NCBI GenBank assembly: GCA_027923505.1
Contig: BROI01000001.1
Coordinates: forward strand, 1,086,501-1,150,500
Source: Mayamaea pseudoterrestris
Taxonomy: Eukaryota; Bacillariophyta; Bacillariophyceae; Sellaphorales; Sellaphoraceae
Reading direction: 5' to 3'
Length of the DNA: 64,000 nt
The notes under the pieces are model-generated. The model was not told the DNA's origin and did no database searches. It saw only the letters and a program-made list of their open reading frames with translations. Below are positions 56,926-64,000 of this stretch, piece after piece. Numbering within the stretch: the first letter of the stretch is position 1; each line of letters starts with the position of its first letter. The position numbers and the translations under genes are program-made.

Positions 56926-58182
56926 ATGAACGATATAACTGTCGTATTCTTCATCTGTTCCATCCTGACCACTTCGCTGCTCATGTTGGCGCTTCATTCG
57001 CCCAGCTACACGCCTTTGGATCATCGGATGATGATGACGATGAACCTCAACGAGCAAATGGCCTTGGAGGACTTTCACCATACTACCAGCAAGCGAAAGC
57101 ATCGTTATCGATTATCCGAATACATCTTGACGCATCGAAACGAATGGTCTAACTCGCACAATGTCGTACATGTTATTACCTCTCGCTTCATGCAGCATCA
57201 GTCCAAACTCAAGCACTTGGCCATGGCCCGTTTGAAGCTACTCGAAGCAATTACCATACCGTCGTTACAGCAGCAAACCAACCAAGATTTTTTATGGATT
57301 CTGCGCGTCGACCCTCATTTGGACAAGGAGGTCATGGCATTGCTCATGGATGTTACCAAATCCGTGCCAAACCTTGTCATCCACTTGACTAATGACAATC
57401 GAGAAGGCTTCCGTTCAATTCCCAAAGATGCTTATAAACACTTGGCCAACTCAGACAGCCGCCAACTGTTAGAGTCGTACATTGACGCGGCGCAAACTCG
57501 AACAGTTTTGGAGACGCGGTTAGACGCTGACGATGCACTCATGGTGAGCTTTGTCGATCACATCCAGCAAGACGCCTCGAAGCAGTTTCACCACGTACCT
57601 GATCAATGGATGGTTTGGTGTATCGAGAACCATTTAGAGTGGCAGCAAAATAGTCCTTGGCACGAAGGCGAAAGCGCCATTGTCGGCTTTCGGGCGCCAC
57701 ACTGCGTGACACCCGGTTTGACTTGGGGGTATCCTGTCGGGGTTGTTCGCGAAGCATCCATGACGGGGCAGCACCACACTATTCACAAGCGTCTCTCTCG
57801 ATGTGACAAGGCATCTGGCCGTGGTGCTAAAGGAAAGTGCATGCATCGACTGAAATCGGCGTGGCCCATGGCACTGCGAGCGCGAACGATTACAAGTGCC
57901 GGCATGGCTAATTTAGTGCTGGATCATGAGACTGACCCCATGGCCGCGTCGCTACAAAACTCACGTTGGAAGGATTTGCAGGAGGAGCTATGGGGCCACT
58001 TGGAGTCGTTGTTTGGTGTGTCGCCAGAGGATTTGCATCGTGTCCGAAAGCAGCTGGCGGATCACACGCATGACATTGCCGTTGATGCTTTGAAAGGACA
58101 GTGCACGGCTGGTCACTCGTGCAAAAAGCGATCGAAGGCAGTGTTACGAAAGCTGGCCAATGTATCCGCACATGTTGTATAG
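56926..58182 (+). CDS. Putative rhamnosyltransferase-like glycosyltransferase, type II membrane anchor
   Basis: 418 residues from ATG 56926 (MNDITVVFFICSILTTSLLMLALHS), chosen because a single membrane anchor starts right after it. An in-frame ATG at 56800 would add 42 mostly basic residues. The luminal domain has VVHVITSRFMQ (about 82-92), RLKLLEAITIPSLQQQTNQDFLWIL and LETRLDADDALMVSFVDHIQ (about 188-207, with a DADD metal-binding site), then VWCIENHLEWQ, HCVTPGLTWGYPVG and the C-terminal MALRARTITSAGMANL. This matches the putative rhamnosyl transferase family (PF11316-like, GT-A fold). Specificity is unknown; a Golgi role in cell-coat polysaccharide or glycoprotein synthesis is inferred. 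A Cys/Lys-rich tail (CTAGHSCKKRSK) follows. Confidence 0.8.
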   Translation: MNDITVVFFICSILTTSLLMLALHSPSYTPLDHRMMMTMNLNEQMALEDFHHTTSKRKHRYRLSEYILTHRNEWSNSHNVVHVITSRFMQHQSKLKHLAMARLKLLEAITIPSLQQQTNQDFLWILRVDPHLDKEVMALLMDVTKSVPNLVIHLTNDNREGFRSIPKDAYKHLANSDSRQLLESYIDAAQTRTVLETRLDADDALMVSFVDHIQQDASKQFHHVPDQWMVWCIENHLEWQQNSPWHEGESAIVGFRAPHCVTPGLTWGYPVGVVREASMTGQHHTIHKRLSRCDKASGRGAKGKCMHRLKSAWPMALRARTITSAGMANLVLDHETDPMAASLQNSRWKDLQEELWGHLESLFGVSPEDLHRVRKQLADHTHDIAVDALKGQCTAGHSCKKRSKAVLRKLANVSAHVV

Positions 58183-59431
58183 ATTGTGGGCATGCTGCAG
58201 TCTTCCAAAAGTTGACTTGATGTTCTGCGGCAGGCTATCCACTGTCGCGCCGATTTTAGTCGGCTTGGCCGATGCTATTAAACTGTCATCGTTCCAGCTA
58301 TGACGTGGTTAATATTTTCTACGGATGTTGTGAAACTAATTTTGCACTCTAGCTTCTTACTTTGCGTAGGAGTCGGTCTTTTGCGAACCTGGCGGGTTAA
58401 ATGGAGGCATTCAACAATGGAGATGCCTTTTGAATGGGGCCAACGTTCCATAATCAGCATGAATGCAACCGTGCGGCTCTACAATCGTGCTGGGATGGGG
58501 ATACACTACACGGACGACAGGCTACTCGCAGGCGAGATTTGGCTCATTCGCTTGGACTTTTTAGACAATCGAACCGCATGACAAGGTCAGACTCTTCCTT
58601 ATATCTAATCCTACACGCAAGACAAGTGAATAATGTCACTAAACAACATCTAAAATCCATCTGAAATAGCATATTTGTGGCGCAAAAGCAAGGGCCGCCA
58701 TGTTTGTGGTGTCGTCTGTACCGCAAACCGCAACGACGTTGATTCTCGTAGACCGTTGCCAATAACGCATCTCTTTCCATCTCATTTGATCACTCGCTGT
58801 GCAGCTCCAGCTCGATAAACGTCGTCAAGGGACGGGATCACGGCAGTAGCGTCCTCTCAGCATGCCGACAGTTTGGTATGATACAGTATTCGTGGACCAG
58901 CAGATGCAGTTGCTATCAAAACAGTCGTCCAACGTTTGCGAGACACTTTGGACTTTGCCACAACCTGCGCTGGCGGAGTAGTTATATGGCCGGCGACAAT
59001 CAAAATGTCTTATGACTCACGTTGACATTATTGTGCTGTCACATGGACGGAAAATGACGGAGGGAAAGATAATCTTTCGTGCAATCTATTAAGCCTACCT
59101 AATGTTCCGCAATAATCGGCGTAAGTGCGTTTCCCCGTGGATTGGTTGTAGTCGTGTAATGGCGGCTGACTCACTTTCATTGGTTCGGTTTCTAATACAG
59201 CCTACTCAATGTTCCACAGTAAACGGAGTAAATGCGTTTCCCAGTCAATGGTTGTAGTCGTGTGATTGCGGCTGACTCATTTTTTGCCCGACTGGCATGC
59301 ACAGAGAGATACCGTTGCATGGCAAAAGAAAGAAAAAGAATCCACTCACTAATAACTAGCACACAACTTCACTGCGCATGCTCTGTGCACCTCAAAGGTT
59401 TTGCTGTAACATTTCCCCTTCCAGCTCCATC
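58183..59431. other. Intergenic region, 1.25 kb, with a tandem duplication near 59.1-59.3 kb
   Basis: Between the rhamnosyltransferase-like gene and the second PRXL2 gene, both plus strand. The frame 58300-58581 has no recognised content. The tandem duplication is listed separately. A pyrimidine tract with AG (CCCCTTCCAG) lies at 59415-59424 just before the PRXL2 start; it could be a splice acceptor for a leader intron. Confidence 0.4.
59094..59280 (+). repeat. Two-copy diverged tandem repeat, unit about 107 bp
   Basis: Copy 1 (59094-59175) and copy 2 (59201-59280) align without large gaps: CCTACcTAATGTTCC / CCTACTCAATGTTCC, AATaatCGGcGTAAgTGCG / aGTAAACGGAGTAAATGCG, TGGTTGTAGTCGTGT in both, and GCGGCTGACTCA in both. 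About 80 percent of positions agree by eye. The second copy ends 152 bp upstream of the PRXL2 ATG, so it may be a duplicated promoter element. The conserved GTTGTAGTCGTGT and GGCTGACTCA cores are candidate binding sites; TGACTCA is an AP-1/bZIP-type heptamer. Confidence 0.8.
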
Positions 59432-60235
59432 ATGACTACTACTTCCGGTATCAACCAACGCTCCATCCCAAGCGAAGTGCAAGACGCCAAGGCCCGGCTC
59501 AAGCAGCGCCATGCTGCCGACGAATCATCTCAGTCATGGACGACCGCCACGAGCACAGGCACTACAAGTGTTACCAGCAGCTTAGGATTGCCCGAAAGTA
59601 TCCGCAAGAACATTGGATCTTTGAACAGCGTATCACTCGCCCCGTTAAACCTTTCCGACGATAAGCTCCACGAAAAGGCCGCCATCTCCTTTAAGACGGC
59701 CCTCAAGAAGGAATGCAAGCGAGCTTCAAATGGCAAGAAGCAGGCAGACGTTGCTGTTGTCTTCGCCATTCGCCGACCAGGCTGCAGTTCTTCACGAGAG
59801 CAAGGGCAACAGCTTTCTGCCTTGGCCATGGAGTTTTGCAATCTTGCCGTTTTTGGCATTGTCAAAGAGTCCGGTGCTGCTGAAGAACAAAACCTAATTG
59901 CCTTTTACAACGATCACTTTCAACATCCCATTTACAAGGATGATGAGTGCCAAATATACAAGGCTATGGGCAATCGCAAACTCAACTCCATCCAGCTTGT
60001 CAAGGGCAATCTAGCAGCGAAGCGACGGTGGGCGGACAAGGCCATACCGCAAAAGTCTGGCGGCGAAAACCGCGTACAAGGTGGGATTTTGTTTTTCAAG
60101 AATGGCAAGCTTCGATGCGCGTACCAGGAGGAGTATGGAAAGGAGCTTGACGTATCAAACATTCGCGCAACCATTAAGGAGTTGCAGGAGGAACAGGAAG
60201 ATGTTTCGTGTTCCGAGACTTTGGATGGTTGGTGA
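59432..60235 (+). CDS. PRXL2/FAM213-type peroxiredoxin-like protein, CSSS form
   Basis: 267 residues from ATG 59432 (MTTTSGINQRS); the open frame reaches back to 59378 but the added segment is Cys/Pro-rich and unlike the domain. The core VAVVFAIRRPGCSSSREQG has Cys118 followed by Ser at 121, where the 20014-20841 paralogue has a second Cys. The rest is collinear with that paralogue: FGIVKESG, HPIYKDDECQIYKAMGNRKL, IQLVKGNLA, GGILFFKNGKLRCAYQEEYGKEL and IRATIKELQEE. The family is thioredoxin-fold and linked to antioxidant function in animals (PRXL2A). With one Cys the protein could act as a 1-Cys peroxidase or thiol-adduct enzyme, or be inactive as an oxidoreductase. A tandem promoter-like repeat lies just upstream. 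Confidence 0.82.
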   Translation: MTTTSGINQRSIPSEVQDAKARLKQRHAADESSQSWTTATSTGTTSVTSSLGLPESIRKNIGSLNSVSLAPLNLSDDKLHEKAAISFKTALKKECKRASNGKKQADVAVVFAIRRPGCSSSREQGQQLSALAMEFCNLAVFGIVKESGAAEEQNLIAFYNDHFQHPIYKDDECQIYKAMGNRKLNSIQLVKGNLAAKRRWADKAIPQKSGGENRVQGGILFFKNGKLRCAYQEEYGKELDVSNIRATIKELQEEQEDVSCSETLDGW

Positions 60236-60526
60236 AGCAAATCCTGACACATCCGAGGAAAGAAGTAACAGTTCACATTCTACATAACACAGAGGATAGT
60301 AGCACAAATTACATACTTAAATGAGTTGCCTTGACGTAATGAAACAGATAATTGTTGCTTCGTCGTAGTGTGTGAGCCCAACGATCAATACGCTAAAGCA
60401 GGAGGAGAAAGACGGGAGGCAGAAACGATCCACTGCAATGTGATGATCAGGTAGGACGGTAGATCGACATTATATTAATAAGTGTAAGGTACAGAACAAC
60501 AATAGGCGAAAAAATATAACAAATCG
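60236..60526. other. Intergenic region between convergent genes
   Basis: About 290 bp, AT-rich, holding the 3' flanks of the PRXL2 gene (plus) and the CHD-type gene (minus). Nothing else is seen. Confidence 0.4.
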
Positions 60527-63500
60527 CTAATTTCGCGGCCAACCGCCGTGGTCAAACATGGGAATGCAGTCAAAGCGATTACCATCCGAACAACCCACCG
60601 TCACTCGACTGCAAACGAACGCCAATCGACGCTCCTGTTGGTACAGAGACGGGAATTTCTGAGCTTGCTTTCGGGTCCACAACGACAATTGCTCGGTCGT
60701 CGAATGGCGAGCTACCGTCGACGCCAATTCGCGCTCGACCATGATTGACTGCAAGTACTTTACAGCAGATGCGCGTGAGAACAGTTCATGCGATTCGCGA
60801 TCCGGAATCACAGAAAACAAACCGCAAGTTGCAGCTTGAATGACAAGACCCACATCATGGACTGATGGGCGCCACCATACGGGCATGTCTTTTAAGGCCA
60901 GTAAGGGTTTCGATCGCACAACATGATTCAAGTTGTCAAGGACGACACCATCTCCACAAACAATGTACTGGCATGCTCTCAATAGACGCACGCGACGAAG
61001 AATCGCATTTGCGTAGCCGAGGGCTTCCATTGAGTGCCCCTGCAGCGACATGCATGGGTCTGGAAGTGGTGAAGGGTAATGCGCGTTCGGTTCCGGATGA
61101 AGCGATATTCCGTACGCGGTCTCGTATTTGCCCTCGCTGCCACGTGCGCCCCGTGTTGTTGGACCATTTCCATTGATGCACAGGCGAAGGCAATGAGGTA
61201 AAAGAAACAACGCAATGTATTGACGAAGTAGGTCGCTGTCAGGTACATCAATGTCAGGCGCCAGCTTGATCACAACATTCCGAAAATCGGATACCGAGAA
61301 TATCATCGGTGGTTGTATCAGCTCAGAGGAGCTGAGTTGGCTAACATGCCCTACCCAAATATCTGTGCCTACGGCCTGCGAATCATTCGTCGCTGGAAAT
61401 CCATAAAAGAGTGTTGCCAAGCAAACTGTGGCGCGAAGTTTCGAATTGAATCGAAATTCAGAGGGTATGGAGTCTGTAATCTTGGCCATCGTGGCAAGCT
61501 CACGAGCCTTTTGCTCCTCCGTTGTTTCGACATCGCTGTTCGATTTTACTATCAACTCGCTTTCCACCTGATCGATAGCCAACAAATCAGCGCTTACGGA
61601 TGCAGCGGTGAAGAATGCATCTTCGACGGCTCCCCCGTCTGTAATGTTCATCGTGTCAATGTGCGCTTCATCAAAAGACGCAGGGGCCATTGGCAGCGAT
61701 GGCATGTCGAACACTTCAGTCAAATCAGTTGATGAACCAAAGTAGCGAAGGTGCTCGTCGTCGACAAGTCGTTTTACAACGGTTGTATCAGCGTATACAA
61801 GACCAGAAATGGCGAATCGCGTAATGTTCATAGGTACACCAAGAGCGCGAAGGTAACGTGGAGCATCGGTGCCGTAGGCTACTTGGCTAAGCTGCTGACT
61901 CGCGCTGCCAAACCCGTAGTCGCAGCCATCATTTAACGTGCGATGGGAGGTTCCACACTGATTTGCTCCAATTCCTATGCCACAGAATTCATCAAAAATG
62001 TCATCTTTGTTGGTGACAAACAATGGAATGATCTCTTTGCTGACGAGAATGTTCGTCAGGCAGTCATCACTTTTTAACCATAGGTCCGGATTTGGTTCCT
62101 CGAGAAAACTCTCAGCATTCATTGAGACTTCTATCGTTCTCAAAATTAAAAGCAGTCGATGGTCTAATATTCTTGCATCCGGAATTGGACATCGCTGGTG
62201 ATCTTTGATACGTTCAGATGATGCGCCATCAACGCTGTCGTCGCCATCTGCTGAACCTTTGATTATATGGGATTCGCTTTCGCTTTCCATATTCACAGGG
62301 ACGAGCGCAGCATGCTTGCCGATAGCGTCCAGTAAATCAGATTGCATTCTTAGCAGCGTTACAAAATGTGAATCAGTTCCATCGTACGCAAACGCGTTTT
62401 CGACTTGCGTATCAGGCATATTTTTCGCTGCAAGCTCTGCTTCCGCTCCGCCTTTCCGTAGTCTGGCAGCATCCACTTCTCGCTGGGAAGCGGCTTTCGC
62501 TGCGGCAGCTACTGCCGCCTGCACTTCAAGTTCCGCTTTAATACGAGCAGACTCTAACGCACCATCGAACGTTTGGCGCGCAGCAGCAGCGGCAGTGCGA
62601 AAGCAATCCATTGCTTCTTTGCAAGCCTCATCCTCGTGTACGAGTTTTCGCAATTTTTGCGCAAATGGAAGTTCCGAGTCGTTCCGCATCGATTCATAAT
62701 TCCCTAAACCATGTACAAAAGAACCGATCAGCAGACCAATGTCACAACTCCGATCCCACCAGGACACTGGCTCGCGTACACGTATCAAGCTAAGATTTGT
62801 GCTAATCGCAAGCGACAACTCTTCGGTCGAGATATAGCGAGCCTTTAAATCAACATCAAGGTTGATAAGGTCATGACTTGCACAGCCTCGCTTTCCAAGT
62901 TCTTCGTGACCTAATTGACTTAGCACCGAGTCGATGCAGTCTTCGATAAATTGGTTCAGTCTTGTAAGTAATCCAATACGCCGAAGCGCACGCAGAGCAC
63001 CACCATTTCGGAGGAGGTCAACGTAAACAGGTTCCACCAAAATCGCGGGCATGCGAAGCATCCGGCGGTAACTCTCAACGTCGGCTTGCATAATTATGAC
63101 ATCTCGAATTGATTCAGTCAACCAATCAACTTCCGAAACACTCAATCCGCCGAGCCATTCTTGAAAAAGTGCTCGTAGATGAACGAAATTGGGTCCACCT
63201 GGAAGTTTCGTTATCAACATTTGCGCGGCTTGAAGGCCCAACTGGAACACATAGCATCGGACAAAATTTTCAAGGTCTTGCAGTGGAAGACTGCTTAAGT
63301 TCGACTCGCTGCGCATCTTGCAAAAGCGGCCAAATCCGAATCGGAGGAACGCTGCAGTAGCTTTCGCTCGCTGAGGAACTTCCCATCCTTGCTTTAGCCT
63401 CTCCATGAGCGGATCCTCATTCTCGGCTCGCTTCAAGCTTAAATGCCTTTCAGATTTCTTCGTTTTCTTCGGTTTCAACAGTAAGTCTAAATTTTCGGAT

Positions 63501-64000
63501 GGAGTCTTGTTCATCTTCACCACCTCTCTGGAAAGCGTCGGTACTTTTGCTCCGCCTTTGTTGTCCAAAAGTTTAACGCTCTGCTGTTCCTGCTCAAGCT
63601 TCTTCTTGGCTTTCACTTCTTGGATTTTTTGCTTCTTCTCCAATCTAATACGCTCCTTTTCTTCTCTTTCCATAAGCCGTTCGAGCGCTAGCCTATCCTT
63701 CCTCATTTGCTCGGCTTCAGCTACTTCGGCATAAGGATCGTAAACTTGCACTTGCTTTCGACTTCGTTTCACGCCATCGTCGATCATTTGCGCAATGTCT
63801 TCCGGGGTCTCAAGTGGAACTTCCAAACCAATCGCCTTTGACCAGAAATCAGGATCGTCTAGATCGACATCCTTTTCGCCTTCGTCCGTACTTGCCACAA
63901 AGCTCGCTTTGCTGAAACTACCAAGCCCGCTTCCCAGAGAGGAACTAGTGGCGTCTCCATAAACAACCTTTTTGGAACTGTGTGCAAGCAGCTGATCTAT
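60527..64000 (-). CDS. CHD7-type chromatin remodelling ATPase, C-terminal part (5' truncated at window edge)
   Basis: The frame is open to the right edge; at least 1157 residues are encoded here, ending DHGGWPRN. The segment FSKASFVASTDEGEKDVDLDDPDFW (in pieces, first ~50 codons) matches the region just after the helicase C-lobe of CHD6-9 proteins. A charged coiled coil follows (about 95-150 of this part), then WEVPQRAKATAAFLRFGFGRF, VREPVSWWDRSCDIGLLIGSFVHGLGNYESMRND (in pieces), which matches the SANT/SLIDE-like and downstream CHD7 region, a long Ala/Arg helix (about 480-530), and further WDRSCD-like repeats near the C-terminus (VWWRPSVHDVGLVIQAATCG). The ATPase and chromodomains lie outside the window. 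CHD remodellers slide nucleosomes. Function is from the family; CHD7/8/9 versus CHD1 is called from the FSKASFVAS and WWD-x-LLIG-F-HG motifs. Confidence 0.85.
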   Translation of the reverse strand: MDQLLAHSSKKVVYGDATSSSLGSGLGSFSKASFVASTDEGEKDVDLDDPDFWSKAIGLEVPLETPEDIAQMIDDGVKRSRKQVQVYDPYAEVAEAEQMRKDRLALERLMEREEKERIRLEKKQKIQEVKAKKKLEQEQQSVKLLDNKGGAKVPTLSREVVKMNKTPSENLDLLLKPKKTKKSERHLSLKRAENEDPLMERLKQGWEVPQRAKATAAFLRFGFGRFCKMRSESNLSSLPLQDLENFVRCYVFQLGLQAAQMLITKLPGGPNFVHLRALFQEWLGGLSVSEVDWLTESIRDVIIMQADVESYRRMLRMPAILVEPVYVDLLRNGGALRALRRIGLLTRLNQFIEDCIDSVLSQLGHEELGKRGCASHDLINLDVDLKARYISTEELSLAISTNLSLIRVREPVSWWDRSCDIGLLIGSFVHGLGNYESMRNDSELPFAQKLRKLVHEDEACKEAMDCFRTAAAAARQTFDGALESARIKAELEVQAAVAAAAKAASQREVDAARLRKGGAEAELAAKNMPDTQVENAFAYDGTDSHFVTLLRMQSDLLDAIGKHAALVPVNMESESESHIIKGSADGDDSVDGASSERIKDHQRCPIPDARILDHRLLLILRTIEVSMNAESFLEEPNPDLWLKSDDCLTNILVSKEIIPLFVTNKDDIFDEFCGIGIGANQCGTSHRTLNDGCDYGFGSASQQLSQVAYGTDAPRYLRALGVPMNITRFAISGLVYADTTVVKRLVDDEHLRYFGSSTDLTEVFDMPSLPMAPASFDEAHIDTMNITDGGAVEDAFFTAASVSADLLAIDQVESELIVKSNSDVETTEEQKARELATMAKITDSIPSEFRFNSKLRATVCLATLFYGFPATNDSQAVGTDIWVGHVSQLSSSELIQPPMIFSVSDFRNVVIKLAPDIDVPDSDLLRQYIALFLLPHCLRLCINGNGPTTRGARGSEGKYETAYGISLHPEPNAHYPSPLPDPCMSLQGHSMEALGYANAILRRVRLLRACQYIVCGDGVVLDNLNHVVRSKPLLALKDMPVWWRPSVHDVGLVIQAATCGLFSVIPDRESHELFSRASAVKYLQSIMVERELASTVARHSTTEQLSLWTRKQAQKFPSLYQQERRLAFVCSRVTVGCSDGNRFDCIPMFDHGGWPRN

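Noticed and set aside
1-64000. CRISPR arrays, insertion sequences, tRNA or rRNA genes
   Set aside because: No evenly spaced repeats, transposase domains, conserved rRNA blocks or clear tRNA T-arm and acceptor pairs could be found by reading. A tRNAscan run would be decisive for tRNA.

Overview
This is a nuclear genome segment from a unicellular eukaryote, most probably a diatom. The main clues are as follows. Two predicted preproteins (37287 + and 46094 -) carry a signal-peptide-like start followed by a small-residue/Phe cleavage site resembling the diatom plastid ASAFAP motif. The protein at 16277 is LRR-like and has a C-terminal block I recognise from diatom RNI/LRR-like families. The 47913 protein contains a VRFSDVEIRPYRITLGDN-type block that is also typical of diatom hypothetical proteins. 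Introns are few and short: four can be modelled, at 95, 97, 110 and 116 nt, all GT-AG. Intergenic gaps are small and genes lie on both strands. I see no ribosomal RNA, tRNA, CRISPR array, transposase or viral gene.

Layout, left to right. 0-7 kb: end of the spliceosomal SmB/B' gene, a small unknown, a large NCoR/SMRT-like SANT corepressor and a MOSC-domain protein. 7.5-15.2 kb: three Ser-rich, disordered proteins sharing collinear short motifs, with the GPN3 GTPase gene between the second and third. 15-20 kb: a 2H phosphoesterase interrupted by a frameshift, a diatom LRR-like protein and an FtsJ/RrmJ-fold methyltransferase. 20-27 kb: a PRXL2-type thioredoxin-fold protein and a three-exon PI-PLC with a very long coiled-coil X-Y linker. 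27.6-37 kb: a secreted trypsin with a C-terminal six-Cys module, TRM1, an HMG-box protein, an MPR1-like acetyltransferase and methylmalonate-semialdehyde dehydrogenase. 37-47.4 kb: a plastid-type unknown, a HMRRGD glycosyltransferase, a WRKY19-type zinc-finger protein, an FHA-like protein and a LON-substrate-binding-domain protein. 48-56 kb: a diatom-type unknown, an ankyrin protein, a Ser/Lys-rich unknown, an OTU-SEC-C deubiquitinase, a lactonase-type beta-propeller and a glutaredoxin. 56.9-64 kb: a rhamnosyltransferase-like protein, a second PRXL2 paralogue and the C-terminal part of a CHD7-type chromatin remodeller that runs off the right edge.

The genes do not form one pathway. They are mostly housekeeping (splicing, tRNA and RNA methylation, Pol II assembly GTPase, chromatin, valine catabolism, redox) mixed with lineage-specific proteins. 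The points most worth a second look are the disordered three-gene family, the PLC whose second catalytic His is replaced, the CSSC versus CSSS pair of PRXL2 paralogues, the trypsin-knottin fusion, two diverged tandem duplications in non-coding DNA, and CRE-like TGACGTCA palindromes in three intergenic regions.
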